46,850 bases of DNA from Acaryochloridaceae cyanobacterium SU_2_1 (GCA_012030735.1 JAAUUW010000006.1:1-46850); one strand, 5' to 3'. Numbered from the stretch's first letter, positions 10,481 to 20,559 are shown. Notes: generated from the letters alone by a model not told the origin. Program-made: numbers and translations.

Positions 10481-11542
10481 GTGCAAGACTCTATCGGTGT
10501 TGAAGCCAGAGACTCAAATGTCTCGCCATCCAAAGATTTACCCTTTACCCTGCAAGATATTAAATCCGCCATTCCACCTGATTGCTTTGAACCTTCACTG
10601 TGGCGCTCCATTGCCTACTTTTGCCTAGATATTGGTATTATCGCTGGCTTGTATGGCATTGCTCACCAGATCAATGCCTGGTGGTTTTGGCCCATTTTTT
10701 GGGTGGCCCAAGGGACGATGTTTTGGGCTTTGTTTGTGGTGGGGCATGATTGTGGTCATCGCTCCTTTGCCAAACAACGATGGGTGAATGATCTCTTTGG
10801 TCATCTCAGTCATACACCTATTTTGGTTCCCTTTCATGGCTGGCGGATCAGTCATCGTACCCACCATGCTAATACGGGTAATTTGCAAACAGATGAAAGC
10901 TGGTACCCACCCACCGAGTCTGAGTACCGCAGCATGCCCCAAGAAGTAAGATTTGTTCGCTACTATTTGACCTTATTTGCCTATCCAATTTACTTGTTCA
11001 TGCGCTCTCCTGGGCGTAAGGGGTCTCATTTCCTACCCAGCAGCCCACTATTTCGCCCCAGTGAGAAATGGGATGTGATCACCAGTACTGTTCTCTGGAG
11101 TTTGATGGTGGTGGGGTTGGCCGGGTTAACTTACAGCTATGGTTTTTTGTTCTTACTGAAGTATTACCTGGGTGGATATATCGTATTTGTGGTTTGGCTG
11201 GATCTCGTCACCTTACTACACCATACGGTGCCGAGCATCCCTTGGTACCCCGACAAGCATTGGTACTTTTTGAAGGGGGCTTTATCTACGATTGACCATG
11301 ACTATGGATTTATTAACCCTATTCACCACAATATTGGCACCCATGTGGCCCATCATATTTTCTTGGGGATGCCTCACTATCATTTGTTGACTGCAACCGC
11401 TGCTATTAAGCCAATTTTGGGTGAATATTACCGGAAATCCGAGGATCCAATTTGGAAAAGTTTATGGATTGCCCTTCGTAACTGCCATTTTGTTCCTGAC
11501 CAGGGTGAGCAGGTTTATTACCAGGCAGATAGACCCTCTTAG
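10481..11542 (+). CDS. desB: Acyl-lipid omega-3 (delta-15) desaturase
   Basis: Integral membrane di-iron desaturase. Three histidine boxes are present: HDCGH, HRTHH and HHNIGTHVAHH, and the N-terminus (DLPFTLQDIKSAIPPDCFEP) and DESWYPPTE segment are DesB-like rather than DesA- or DesC-like. DesB introduces the omega-3 double bond into glycerolipid-bound fatty acids, usually induced by cold. No ATG is available: GTG 10481 (AAGGA at 10462) gives a family-typical N-terminus, while TTG 10424 would add 19 residues. Several hydrophobic segments surround the boxes. Sub-family call is from remembered similarity to Synechocystis DesB. Confidence 0.88.
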   Translation: MQDSIGVEARDSNVSPSKDLPFTLQDIKSAIPPDCFEPSLWRSIAYFCLDIGIIAGLYGIAHQINAWWFWPIFWVAQGTMFWALFVVGHDCGHRSFAKQRWVNDLFGHLSHTPILVPFHGWRISHRTHHANTGNLQTDESWYPPTESEYRSMPQEVRFVRYYLTLFAYPIYLFMRSPGRKGSHFLPSSPLFRPSEKWDVITSTVLWSLMVVGLAGLTYSYGFLFLLKYYLGGYIVFVVWLDLVTLLHHTVPSIPWYPDKHWYFLKGALSTIDHDYGFINPIHHNIGTHVAHHIFLGMPHYHLLTATAAIKPILGEYYRKSEDPIWKSLWIALRNCHFVPDQGEQVYYQADRPS

Positions 11543-11588
11543 GGAGATGAGGATGACTGACGGCTTATTTGCAGTAGCCTTGAGCCCC

Positions 11589-12051
11589 TTACTCACCTCG
11601 ACTTTGGCCCTCACGTTCCTCTCGATCGGGCAAGGGCCAATCGCTGTTTTCACCTCCAATCAGGACTTGTTGAATCTGGATATATTCTTGGTTAAATTGC
11701 TGTAAGACATTAAGCAATACATCTAAGGCGATCGCATCGCTGGTACCGAGATCAAACCAGCATCGGGCCCAACATCCCTCATATTCGAGAGCTCCCATAT
11801 TATGCATGAGGGCCATTAAGCGGCTAGAGCCAAAGCTAGAGGGTAGGTCGAGATCATACCGCAGATAACTTAACTCATAGCCAGCCTCTTGCACTTGAAG
11901 ATTCTCGGCATTAAACCCCCCAATTTGCCCAAGAAGAACCAGGAATCAAAGACTTCTTCTATGTATTGTTTTCTTGCTCTGAGAGTACCGTTTCAAACTC
12001 TAACCAAATCCATAAATCAAAGGAATTAAATTCTCGAAATTGAATATCCAT
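11589..12051 (-). CDS. DUF3531 family protein, two frame breaks
   Basis: Small conserved cyanobacterial/plastid protein of unknown function. The start MDIQFREFNSFDLWIWLEFE at 12051 and the body (ALMHNMGALEYEGCWARCWF, LGTSDAIALDVLLNVLQQF) are characteristic. As sequenced it is in three frames; adding one base to TTTT 11969-11972 and one to AAA 11913-11915 (plus-strand letters) gives a continuous protein with EQEKQYIEEVFDSWFFLGKL then GGFNAENLQVQEAGYELS. The in-frame upstream stretch to 12168 is probably not translated. Converges with desB. Confidence 0.75.
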
Positions 12052-12219
12052 ACAGAGACAAGGGCTCAATAGAAGGAACGGGCTAGCAATCATTAAACCA
12101 TCAGGCGCATAACGGATCAGCAAGAGGGCATCCTGAGGGTAAGACCTAGACCCAGGGTGAGCGGCCATTCAGCGCCTGAACCTGCTCATGATTGTAGTGG
12201 ATTGGATTACCCTAGAAGC

Positions 12220-12900
12220 ATGCTGCGATTAAAACAACTGAGCTATCATCCGGCTGCTGCTGCCACTGCCATTCTCAAGCAAGTTAGCCTCGAACTACTC
12301 CCCCAACAGATGGGAGTGATCATTGGTCCCAGTGGTTCTGGTAAAAGTACTTTGCTAGAAATTGTGGCAGGCTTGGCAAGACCCACCTCAGGCGAACTCT
12401 ATTGGCGTCACGAGAAGCTGACCCCCGACAGTCTGCAACAACTGGCTGGCCTTGTCTTTCAATTTCCTGAACGGCATTTTTGTGGCGGTACTATCTTGGA
12501 AGAGCTGCGGCTAGGTCACCCAGAACTGGGGTCGGAACAGGTACATACCGCCTTAGCGGAAGTAGGGTTGGATCATGTCTCCCTATTGACTCCACCCCAA
12601 GCCTTGAGTGGTGGTCAGCAACGCCGTCTTTCCCTGGCTGTTCAATTGATTCGTCAACCCCATTTGTTACTCCTAGATGAACCCACTGCGGGTCTAGATT
12701 GGTCGATGCGTAAACAGTTGGTCAATTTACTAGCAAAATTAAAGCAACATTGGAGTTTGATCATTGTTACCCATGACCCGGCTGAGTTGGTGAGCATTGC
12801 CGATCAATCTTGGACCCTGAATCAAGGTATTTTAGTGAGGGTCGCTCCCCAAGAGTTGCCCCAAGCCAAAGCCGTTGATGCCTCCCCTGCCACCAGTTAA
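12220..12900 (+). CDS. ABC transporter ATP-binding protein (CbiO/ABCI11-like)
   Basis: Stand-alone ABC ATPase of about 227 residues. Walker A GPSGSGKST, Q-loop region VFQFPERHF, signature LSGGQQRR, Walker B LLLLDEP, D-loop and H-loop (IIVTHD) are all present. The Q-loop wording FQFPERHF resembles energy-coupling-factor ATPases and the plastid NAP14/ABCI11 group. No permease lies next to it. ATG 12220 begins the domain (MLRLKQLSYHP); GTG 12157 would add 21 poorly conserved residues. Substrate unknown. Confidence 0.88.
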   Translation: MLRLKQLSYHPAAAATAILKQVSLELLPQQMGVIIGPSGSGKSTLLEIVAGLARPTSGELYWRHEKLTPDSLQQLAGLVFQFPERHFCGGTILEELRLGHPELGSEQVHTALAEVGLDHVSLLTPPQALSGGQQRRLSLAVQLIRQPHLLLLDEPTAGLDWSMRKQLVNLLAKLKQHWSLIIVTHDPAELVSIADQSWTLNQGILVRVAPQELPQAKAVDASPATS

Positions 12901-12904
12901 GGAA

Positions 12905-12938
12905 GGAGAGCGGGCTGATGCCCTCCCTCTCTTTGGTG
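12905..12938. terminator. Possible hairpin between convergent genes
   Basis: GGGC-TGAT-GCCC flanked by imperfect GAGAG/CTCTC lies just after the ABC ATPase stop and before the end of the PfkB kinase gene, followed by TTTGG. Weak, possibly bidirectional. Confidence 0.3.
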
Positions 12939-12952
12939 CCAAGAAGCTAGCC

Positions 12953-13942
12953 TTAGACTCGCTTGAGTAAGCTCTGGGTCACCTCTGTGGCAAGGCGCGG
13001 CCCTAAGCTGGTCACCAATTTGGCAGCCGCAACGGATCCGAGTTGGCCAGCCTCGGCATAGCCCATACCATGGGTTAGCCCATATAGCACTGCGCCTGCA
13101 TACATATCCCCTGCCCCTACGGTATCAATGGCGGTGACAGGAGTGGGGGCAATCTCATGCAGCCGTTGACCATCATAGATCAAAGAACCCTGGGAACCTC
13201 GGGTAATGGCAAAGGTTTTCGCAAGGCTTTGGCAATGGGCAATGGCAGTGTTGATATCTGTCGTGTCAGCCATTTTTAAGGCTTCACTTTCATTGGCAAA
13301 CAGCAGATCTAGCTCTGAACCCATCATTTCTAAGAGGCCCTCTTTAAAGAAGGTGACCATATTGAGATCCGATAGAGTCAAGGACACTTTACGGCCCGCT
13401 GCTTTAGCAAGGTCGCGGGCTTTAATAGCGGCGGACTTTGCACTGGGCGAGGTGACTAGATATCCTTCGATATAGGTGTATTCTGACTCTGCGATCGCCT
13501 CTGGCAAAAGTTCAGCCACAGACAAGCCACCCGAAATTCCCAAAAAGGTATTCATGGTTCGATCGGCGTCGGGGGTGACAAATACCAGGCATTTTCCTGT
13601 GATTCCAGGCTCTGGTGCATGATGCTGCAGGTTCGTATCCACCTTGCAACTCAGTAAATCCTGTAAATAAAACTGACCAAAATCGTCATTGGCCACCTTG
13701 CAGGAATAACAAGCATTACCTCCAAACTGACTGACAGCAATTAAGGTATTGGCCGCCGACCCACCCGAGGCGCGCTTGAGGGGATGGCCATCCAACTGTT
13801 GAATAATTCGCTCTTGATCAGCTTCTTCTAGGAGGGTCATTACACCCTTATCAATACCCAGAGTTTGCAATAGTTCAGAGGATACTTCACATTCAATATC
13901 CACCAAGGCATTACCAAGGCCATAGACATCGTATTTTGTCAT
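12953..13942 (-). CDS. PfkB-family kinase, probable adenosine kinase
   Basis: Ribokinase-fold enzyme of 329 residues. The N-terminus [18 protein letters not shown] and [16 protein letters not shown] match signature 1, and [17 protein letters not shown] is signature 2 with catalytic Asp in GAGD. The overall pattern ([23 protein letters not shown]) fits the adenosine-kinase/sugar-kinase subgroup found throughout cyanobacteria. ATG 13942 has AGGAAG at a good distance; TTG just before it is not needed. Would phosphorylate adenosine or a sugar with ATP; substrate not proven by sequence. Confidence 0.85.
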   Translation of the reverse strand: MTKYDVYGLGNALVDIECEVSSELLQTLGIDKGVMTLLEEADQERIIQQLDGHPLKRASGGSAANTLIAVSQFGGNACYSCKVANDDFGQFYLQDLLSCKVDTNLQHHAPEPGITGKCLVFVTPDADRTMNTFLGISGGLSVAELLPEAIAESEYTYIEGYLVTSPSAKSAAIKARDLAKAAGRKVSLTLSDLNMVTFFKEGLLEMMGSELDLLFANESEALKMADTTDINTAIAHCQSLAKTFAITRGSQGSLIYDGQRLHEIAPTPVTAIDTVGAGDMYAGAVLYGLTHGMGYAEAGQLGSVAAAKLVTSLGPRLATEVTQSLLKRV

Positions 13943-14094
13943 CAATCTTCCTGTTCGCGTTTGATTTGCTTCCTCGTGACCATGAACACTTTAAAGCATC
14001 AGCAGCCAATCGGCCTCATTTTAGGGATAGCCATTGACCCTTGGCCTTTGTTATGCCATTGATAAACTCTAGATGGTATTTCTCCGGAGCTGTG

Positions 14095-14538
14095 ATGGTG
14101 AACCCAACCTTTACCCACCGCCTGCATCAAACCCCGAATCACCCTGCTGATTGGACCCTTTCCCTAAGTGCTGAGGAACGGACGCGATCTCGGCATCGCT
14201 TTGAAACGAGGGAGGGTCAAACCGTCTTTCTGCAACTGCCCAGGGGCACAGTTTTGCAAGATGGGGATTGGCTGGCTGCTGAGGCAACGGATCTGGTGCT
14301 GCGCATTCAGGCTAAGCCCGAAGCAGTGTTGAGTATCCAGGCCGCTACCCCTTTAGATCTGTTGCGAGCTGCCTATCATCTAGGTAATCGCCATGTTCCC
14401 TTAGAAATTACACCCACATGTCTGCGCTTAGCCCCTGATCCGGTATTACGCAAAATGCTAGAGCAGTTGGGCTTAGAGGTAACCGAAGAGATCCATCCCT
14501 TTCAACCTGAATCAGGGGCCTATGGCCATAGTCATTAA
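14095..14538 (+). CDS. ureE: Urease accessory protein UreE
   Basis: Nickel metallochaperone for urease. The start ATG 14095 has GGAG five bases upstream; the in-frame ATG-less stretch from 14041 is unlikely to be used. The body has [20 protein letters not shown] and the conserved [14 protein letters not shown] segment with the metal-binding His, and the protein ends in a short His-containing tail (YGHSH). About 147 residues. ureF follows after 22 bases, so the two form an operon. Confidence 0.93.
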   Translation: MVNPTFTHRLHQTPNHPADWTLSLSAEERTRSRHRFETREGQTVFLQLPRGTVLQDGDWLAAEATDLVLRIQAKPEAVLSIQAATPLDLLRAAYHLGNRHVPLEITPTCLRLAPDPVLRKMLEQLGLEVTEEIHPFQPESGAYGHSH

Positions 14539-14560
14539 TTTTCTCTAATCAAGGATCTCT

Positions 14561-15282
14561 ATGCCGATCTTGGATGATGATGTGTTGCTGCGACTGTTGC
14601 AGCTCACTAGCCCTACCTTGCCTGTGGGGGGGTATAGCTACTCAGAGGGCTTAGAGTTCTTGGTGGATAACAGTGTGATCACCCAGTCCACTGATTTACA
14701 GCATTGGCTCACCCAAGAAATCACCACCGGTGCGGCCCGTTTAGAAGCGGCTGTCATGGTGCGGAGCTATCGGGCAACCGAGCGCCAAGATTACGCTGCA
14801 CTCCAAGCCTGGAATCAGTGGTTATCAGCTGCCCGAGAAACGGAGGAATTACGGCGTCAAAGTTGGCAAATGGGCGGGTCATTGCTGCAGTTGCTGTTAA
14901 CCTTGCCCCCGAGAGTCCAAGACCCCAACCATAGCTTAGACGATCATCCCCTTAAACCCTTTGATCAGCTGTTCCCTTTAGGGGAATGTAACTTTGCGAT
15001 CGCCTTTGGCTGCACCGCAGCCCTCTGGCAAATTCCCTTAAAGGCGTCTTTACTCGGTTATTTGCACAGTTGGGTCACCAACCTCGTTGGCGCTGGCGTC
15101 AAATTAATTCCCCTCGGTCAAACCACTGGACAAGAACTATTAATGAGCCTGCAAGAGACAATCGCCAAAGCTGCCCCCAGCATTCTTAACCTCAGCGATG
15201 ATGAATTATGCAGTTGTGGCTGGGGGTTAGCCTTGGCCAGCATGGCCCATGAGACCCAATACAGTCGCCTTTTCGGAGTTAA
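14561..15282 (+). CDS. ureF: Urease accessory protein UreF
   Basis: UreF acts with UreG and UreD/H to activate the urease nickel centre. Family hallmarks: [31 protein letters not shown], and the C-terminal [14 protein letters not shown]. As sequenced the frame continues to 15307 with an odd tail; one extra base in TTTT 15270-15273 would end it at SRLFRS and TAA 15280-15282, the usual UreF ending. ATG 14561 follows AAGGA. No ureG or structural urease gene follows: the next gene is on the opposite strand. Confidence 0.92.
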
Positions 15283-15390
15283 TAGTCTCCCCTCCTCTAC
15301 CAGATGACTCTGAACCTGACTCACTGCAAACTCAGTCCCAAATTCTTGATCTGAGGCTGAGCTGACCAATATTTAGTGCAAAACTTGAGG

Positions 15391-15768
15391 TTAGGCAGAA
15401 TTACTCTGGGTCGTGAGAAAAGTCAATTCTTCACCTAGATAGTCATGCCAGCAAGAAGCCAATTTTTTGGCATCCTCTATTTTTTCCATCGCCACCTCAT
15501 ACATCCGGCGAGGCCTGCCTCGGCCTTCAACCTTCTGCCAATATCCCCGAATTACACCTTCATCTTCCAGAAACTTGAGCGCACTATAGAGCACCGTATC
15601 AGAGAGTCGATAGACTGAATATTCCGTCTCCACAGATTGGATTAAAGCAGTGCCATAGGAATCTCCCTGCTCTAGCAACACAGATAAGACATAGCAAACG
15701 GCTACTTCTTTACTGAGATAAATTGGCGGTGGTTCTTGGAAATATTGATAGATATCTTGAAATTTCAT
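15391..15768 (-). CDS. PadR-family transcriptional regulator
   Basis: Winged-helix regulator of about 125 residues. ATG 15768 is preferred because GAAAGAAG precedes it and MKFQDIYQYFQEPPPIYLSK is the usual N-terminus. The PadR domain contains VCYVLSVLLEQGDSYGTALI, RLSDTVLYSALKFLEDEGVI and RGRPRRMYEV. Cyanobacterial PadR-like proteins include the clock-associated Pex; this one is only family-level similar. Its divergent neighbour is a long non-coding stretch; target unknown. Confidence 0.88.
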   Translation of the reverse strand: MKFQDIYQYFQEPPPIYLSKEVAVCYVLSVLLEQGDSYGTALIQSVETEYSVYRLSDTVLYSALKFLEDEGVIRGYWQKVEGRGRPRRMYEVAMEKIEDAKKLASCWHDYLGEELTFLTTQSNSA

Positions 15769-15837
15769 ACTTCTTTCGGTCCAGATACAGTGAATAAGTT
15801 GACGTGACAACCACTGATATATGTGCATAAGCAGCAC

Positions 15838-16660
15838 ACCGGTAGAAAATCAAGGAAAGTAATACTCCCTAGAAGCAAATCCTGAACATGGACCTACCTA
15901 GCGATCTGCCTTTAATCACAGAGCAGAACAATGGCAACTGAGCTAGTCAGTCCCAGTCCGCTATGAATCTATTATTTGCCCTACTTCTCTCCCTAATCAG
16001 TGGCTCCAGGAAGGCTTCACCATTCCAATGGCGCTTAAGAGGCTAAAAGCTAGGGCAGCAATGGATTTGAATGCTTCCTAGACAAGCAATATAGATGAAC
16101 AAAATACAGCAATTTTCTGATAATTCCCCCCGGTTTATCTAAACAATCTTGACGGTATAAACTACATCAGCCCAAAAATGCCGTCTGGCATCGATTTTGG
16201 TTTGCAGTTGTTTGTGGGTCTTTGCATGGGCAGACTAAAAAAGATCCGATTTACCTGCCCAACAGCGAACTAAGCTGTTCTAGCCACTATGATTCCCATT
16301 TTCGGAAAATTACAGTGGCCACTTAAAAACATCTTGACCTGCATTATGAATCAAGTTCTTGTCTCCTAGACCTCAGCCTATGATATCCAGGAGGCAGTGG
16401 GTTCCAGCGCTGCCAAGGCCATGAGACTAATCCATTAAGATTATTGTACTCTGAGAGCATGATCTCCCTTAGCAGCAATTACCCAGAATTAGCTTCAGCC
16501 TCTACTTGAGAAATCCCTGAGATCTACAGCGATTAAACAGGGTTATAACAGGATCTAAAGGTTCCAGAATAGATTGTAATGTCTAAGGATTTAACCAATA
16601 TCTCAGTGTTTTTTAATCACAGCCGCTTGTCAAGAAAGCAGGGGGACAGGGAGCTTCAGT
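15838..16660. other. Long intergenic region with no recognised gene
   Basis: About 820 bases between the divergent PadR and kinase genes. Only frames under 30 codons occur. One hairpin stands out (entered separately at 16172-16200). No tRNA, NtcA box or transposon end was recognised. Confidence 0.6.
16172..16200. other. Hairpin in intergenic region
   Basis: CCAAAAATGCC-GTCT-GGCAT-CGA-TTTTGG folds with an 11-base arm broken only by a three-base bulge; it is followed by TTTGCAG on the plus strand. It could be a terminator of an unseen short transcript, or part of a regulatory RNA or 5' leader. Confidence 0.35.
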
Positions 16661-18268
16661 ATGACTAATTCGTCTGTTGATCCAAATCTCGGTCAAGTCT
16701 TGATCAATCGATATCGACTCATTGAACTCATTGGCCAAGGTTCAATGGGTAAGGTCTATCGTGCTGAGGATCAATTACTCGGGGGAGTCACTGTGGCGGT
16801 GAAGTTCTTAGCCCAAGCCTTGCTAAGCGAAAGGATGAAGCTCCGATTTGCCCATGAAGCTCGTACTGGGGCGCAGCTAGGCCAGCGCAGCCTCCATATC
16901 GTCCGAGTCTTAGATTATGGGGTACATCACGAAGCCCCATTCTATGTGATGGAATATATGGAAGGGATCAATTTGAGTGATTTGATCGGCACTCAACCCC
17001 TCCCTTTGGATCAGTTTTTACACCTGATGCGCCATATGAGCCTGGGTTTGCAATGTGCCCATGCGGGCATCAAAATTGATGGTCAACATTGCCAAGTGAT
17101 TCATCGAGATATCAAACCAAGTAATGCCTTTGTAATTAACGATCCTAGCTTGGGCACCTTGGCCAAGGTGCTAGATTTTGGGATTGCCCACTTCCTCTCA
17201 GATAACTCTGATGGCAAACAGACGGGAGCCTTTATGGGCACCTTAGCCTATTGTTCTCCGGAACAGATTGCTGGCAAGGATCTAGATCATCGATCAGATA
17301 TTTATAGCCTCGGCATCACTATGTTTGAGATGCTAACAAGCCATATTCCCATTCAGGCCGAGGCTAATTCCTTAGGCAGTTGGTTCCAAGCCCATCGATC
17401 TCAGACTCCGAAACGAATCGCTGAAGTGAAGCCCGAGCTGCAAATTCCAGCATCTCTAGAAAACCTGATCATGGATTGCATGGCAAAGTCGCCGAACCAG
17501 CGACCCCAAAGCATGACTGACATTTTGGCGGTCCTCCAATCCTTGATTGATATTCATGAGACCCCAAAGAGCAGCAACCCATCACTGAAGAATAGGGCGG
17601 CTGAAGCTCAAGGTATGGGCCAAAAAACAACTTGGGCAACGGAAGAAACTGCGAGGAGTACGCGACACAAAGTCTCTACGCCTAATCCTCAACAGCGATT
17701 TTGGTCTATTGAAGATGCGGGCTGGAATGTTCAATGGCCTGATAATAAGCCCCTGGCTGACATTGTTTTTTCCCAGGTGCTCCAAACCGATCGGGAGGAG
17801 GCTACTGCTTTAACCGTGATGTTGACTGGTGCAGAGGTGCGTCAACGGTTGCTTAATGCTCGCTACAACCAGTTTTTATATACGATTCATCCCCATCCGA
17901 TGATTCTGTGGATTACCACTCTTTATGATCGAATCTCTGGACCTCGCTGGTTACCTTGCTATCTAGATTTGAAAGATCCTCGGGGTTTCAAAACAACGGA
18001 GTTATTGAGCCAGACGGGGTATTATCCTCTAATTTTCTTTGCTCGGGAAGATTCTGAGCAACCGGCTAATGTTTGCACAGTACCAATTGCACCCTATCAG
18101 CGTCAGGTTTTTCAAGATTGGTTGCGGTTGAGTCGGGGAGCTGTGATGCCTGGATCTGCGGCCATGAGTAAGCAGTTGCTGAAGGCGGAGCTGGAAAAGA
18201 TTAAGCCTACTATCCTGATTAAGCTAGAAACGGCTCAGCATCTTAGTATTCAAGGGTTATCGTACTGA
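16661..18268 (+). CDS. Hanks-type serine/threonine protein kinase
   Basis: 535-residue cytoplasmic kinase without membrane segment. Kinase domain residues 18-290: glycine loop GQGSMGKVY, Lys48 in VAVKF, catalytic HRDIKPSN near 148-155, DFG near 172, and GTLAYCSPEQIAG as activation/P+1 segment. All key residues are present, so it should be active. After a Ser/Thr/Pro-rich linker comes a C-terminal domain of about 200 residues (WSIEDAGWNVQWPD to the end) with no recognised family; it may be a sensory or substrate-recruiting module. ATG 16661 is preceded by GGGGGACAGGGAG. Monocistronic. Confidence 0.92.
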   Translation: MTNSSVDPNLGQVLINRYRLIELIGQGSMGKVYRAEDQLLGGVTVAVKFLAQALLSERMKLRFAHEARTGAQLGQRSLHIVRVLDYGVHHEAPFYVMEYMEGINLSDLIGTQPLPLDQFLHLMRHMSLGLQCAHAGIKIDGQHCQVIHRDIKPSNAFVINDPSLGTLAKVLDFGIAHFLSDNSDGKQTGAFMGTLAYCSPEQIAGKDLDHRSDIYSLGITMFEMLTSHIPIQAEANSLGSWFQAHRSQTPKRIAEVKPELQIPASLENLIMDCMAKSPNQRPQSMTDILAVLQSLIDIHETPKSSNPSLKNRAAEAQGMGQKTTWATEETARSTRHKVSTPNPQQRFWSIEDAGWNVQWPDNKPLADIVFSQVLQTDREEATALTVMLTGAEVRQRLLNARYNQFLYTIHPHPMILWITTLYDRISGPRWLPCYLDLKDPRGFKTTELLSQTGYYPLIFFAREDSEQPANVCTVPIAPYQRQVFQDWLRLSRGAVMPGSAAMSKQLLKAELEKIKPTILIKLETAQHLSIQGLSY

Positions 18269-18287
18269 CCCCTCCACCAGGGTTCGC

Positions 18288-19175
18288 CTATCTAACGGGA
18301 GGCAGAAACAGAATGGGATGCCAACTGCGGCGGAGAATTTCGCCAGCAAAACTGGGGATAGCTAGCTCCCAAAGGCGACCAAAATGTTTGGAGGAGACGA
18401 CAATAACGGTGGTGTCACTCTCTAGGGCTACGGCTTGAATTTCTGCGATCGCAGTTCCCTCCCGCACCTCAATCTCCACCTGCAAATCCGATCTAGCTAT
18501 CCGTTTTTTCACCGCTTCTAAGGTCTGCTGGCAGTCTGCTAACTGGCTCTGCGACCCTAATTTTTGAAGTTTTGTTTTTTCCAGAACCCAACAAAGCAAA
18601 CAAGTCATCATCTCTTGACACATCTGGTTCTGCATTTTAGCTTGGATAAACTGAATCACATATTCTGCGGAAGAACTGCCATCGTAGGGAACCAGCAGAT
18701 AGCGAAACAGATGCTGACAGCGCAAGGATAGCTCCTCAACGGTATAAGCAGAGACTAACTGAGGCCGCAGAATCAGTAAAGGCACAGTAATTTTCTGGGC
18801 AAGTTTACTGGTAGTGCTGACAAATAGCTTTTCATCTAGCAGGTTATGGGTGGGCATGCCCGTAATCACCAAATCCGACTGATGCTGTTGGACTGCATCC
18901 AAAATCGTCTGTGCCGTCGAGGCCTTGGAGAGTGAGGATAAGAGTTCTACCTGCACCTGCACACCCTCAGGGATATCTTGCAACGCTGGAGCTAGCTTAG
19001 CCTGGGCTTGGGCTTGCTTCTTTTCATCTACTTGAGGGATGCTGCCCTCTCGTAGCGGTACGCAATGCAAAAATACAATTTTCTGAAAACCGGCCAAGGC
19101 TAACTCAGGAATAAAGTTCACTAACCGGTGTAGACCATCTTCAAAATCAGTGGTGATTAACAGCCGATGAAACAT
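18288..19175 (-). CDS. Tandem universal stress protein (UspA family)
   Basis: Two Usp domains of about 145 residues. Domain 1 starts MFHRLLITTDFEDGLHRLV and has the GMPTHN-type nucleotide-loop position replaced (no G-x9-G-S/T). Domain 2 starts LFRYLLVPYDGSSSAEYV and ends with VIVVSSKHFGRLWELAIPSF, also a variant loop. Such tandem proteins often act in stress tolerance; ATP binding is doubtful here. ATG 19175 fits the domain start; the longer frame to 19196 is not needed. Convergent with the kinase gene. Confidence 0.85.
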   Translation of the reverse strand: MFHRLLITTDFEDGLHRLVNFIPELALAGFQKIVFLHCVPLREGSIPQVDEKKQAQAQAKLAPALQDIPEGVQVQVELLSSLSKASTAQTILDAVQQHQSDLVITGMPTHNLLDEKLFVSTTSKLAQKITVPLLILRPQLVSAYTVEELSLRCQHLFRYLLVPYDGSSSAEYVIQFIQAKMQNQMCQEMMTCLLCWVLEKTKLQKLGSQSQLADCQQTLEAVKKRIARSDLQVEIEVREGTAIAEIQAVALESDTTVIVVSSKHFGRLWELAIPSFAGEILRRSWHPILFLPPVR

Positions 19176-19196
19176 AGCGCAGATCCGCAGGAGCAA

Positions 19197-19889
19197 GGGA
19201 TAGTTCTATTATGGGGGGTGGCCTTACCCTGCTGCCAAAGGGATACTCCTATTCCGACATAGAATTGCATAGCATAAATCTAAATTCAGCAAGGCTTACA
19301 GCCTATTTTAAATAGGTAATCTTGGAGCGGAAAGAGAGTAGGCTTACTGAGCAGCACAAATAGCCCTACGCCCACAAAGCTATTGAGCGGGCCTCAAAGC
19401 GGTAGACTTCAATTCGCACTAGAGAATCGGCACCAGAGTGGCTAATGGTTACATCCCCCACCCTGATTTCCAAGCTAAGGTCGAAGATATCTAGCCAGGT
19501 CTAGCGGCAAGCTCAAGTACGCGCTGAGCAGAGAGAAATGACCCTCGGCAAAACAAAACTGAGCAGAAGTAACATTTGGTGATGACTTGTCTCAAGACCC
19601 ACCAATCGAGGGAAAAGCGCTGGTGGCTGAAATGATTGCATGATTTTTAATGCTAGGCATAGGTACAGGAGAACCTTACCCTTAAACTTCTGGCTGCAAA
19701 GGGGAGGCGTCTCCTATCGTTGATCGGTTATTTGCGAAGCTTTATATCGAGATCTCAGAAAATGTAAAGAACTACACCAAAGATGAGACGAAGAAGGGAG
19801 AATGAAACTATTAAGGCTGAGTATACTATCACAATAATAGTTGTTTCGCTGTTCACTGTTTTCAAACCCCTTAATTCTCTCCTAGATCA
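19197..19889. other. Intergenic region with possible promoter
   Basis: About 690 bases without a credible gene. Near its right end TATACT at about 19819 could serve as -10 for the secreted-protein gene at 19890. No other signal was recognised. Confidence 0.4.
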
Positions 19890-20417
19890 ATGGAAACCCT
19901 AGCATCTGAGCAATATGGCGACTTCAACCTCTGGAAACGCTGCTCAGAATCTCGACTGCTCAAGTTAGTTTGTTTGGTGTTGATATTTAGTGCCATTAGC
20001 ACCACCACATTAATGGCCCAAACAAAAACACAGACAGCTCTTGACAGTGCTAGCGAGACCAAAAACCCTCCTGCTGTTGCAGTATCTCTAAGCCGCCAGC
20101 CCCTCAAAGAAGGGACCTATCTCTTTGGGCAGTCCCGTACACCTGGGCAACTGCGTAAGGAATATTTAGTCTTCAAGGTTCGCGGAAATCAGGTGGTGGG
20201 GGCGTTTTATATGCCTTCTTCTTCCTTTGATTGCTTTACAGGGACAGTGGCAGGGAACGGGTTGGATCTAGCGGTTGTCGAAAGCTATGAGCAGGGAGTC
20301 TATACCCATACTGTCAATCTCAATAGCTATTACCCAATGCAGCAGGTCAGCGAGACGGATCAACATATTTTGGAAGAGTGTAGCACCAGCAAAAACTATA
20401 CCGCTTCAGAACCCTAA
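19890..20417 (+). CDS. Conserved secreted protein of unknown function
   Basis: 175 residues. A polar N-terminus (METLASEQYGDFNLWKRC) is followed by a hydrophobic segment (LLKLVCLVLIFSAISTTTLM) ending in AQ, consistent with a signal peptide or anchor. The mature part holds LKEGTYLFGQSRTPGQL and EYLVFKVRGNQVVGAFYMPS, a motif I recognise from unnamed cyanobacterial exported proteins. No enzymatic motif. A strong hairpin follows its stop. Confidence 0.7.
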   Translation: METLASEQYGDFNLWKRCSESRLLKLVCLVLIFSAISTTTLMAQTKTQTALDSASETKNPPAVAVSLSRQPLKEGTYLFGQSRTPGQLRKEYLVFKVRGNQVVGAFYMPSSSFDCFTGTVAGNGLDLAVVESYEQGVYTHTVNLNSYYPMQQVSETDQHILEECSTSKNYTASEP

Positions 20418-20452
20418 AAGTTGCCTGATTGTAGGGATGCGAAACAAAGAAG

Positions 20453-20485
20453 CAGTCTGTCAAGTTGACAGACTGTCTTTACTTT
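20453..20485 (+). terminator. Rho-independent-like terminator
   Basis: CAGTCTGTC-AAGTT-GACAGACTG: nine-base perfect stem with a five-base loop at 20453-20475, then TCTTTACTTT. It lies 35 bases after the secreted-protein stop. Confidence 0.7.
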
Positions 20486-20559
20486 AATTGGTTTTAGTTT
20501 TCTACCATTGGTCTTGCGGGTTTTGATTAGCTTCTATACCTCAAAACAACCGAAATTGA

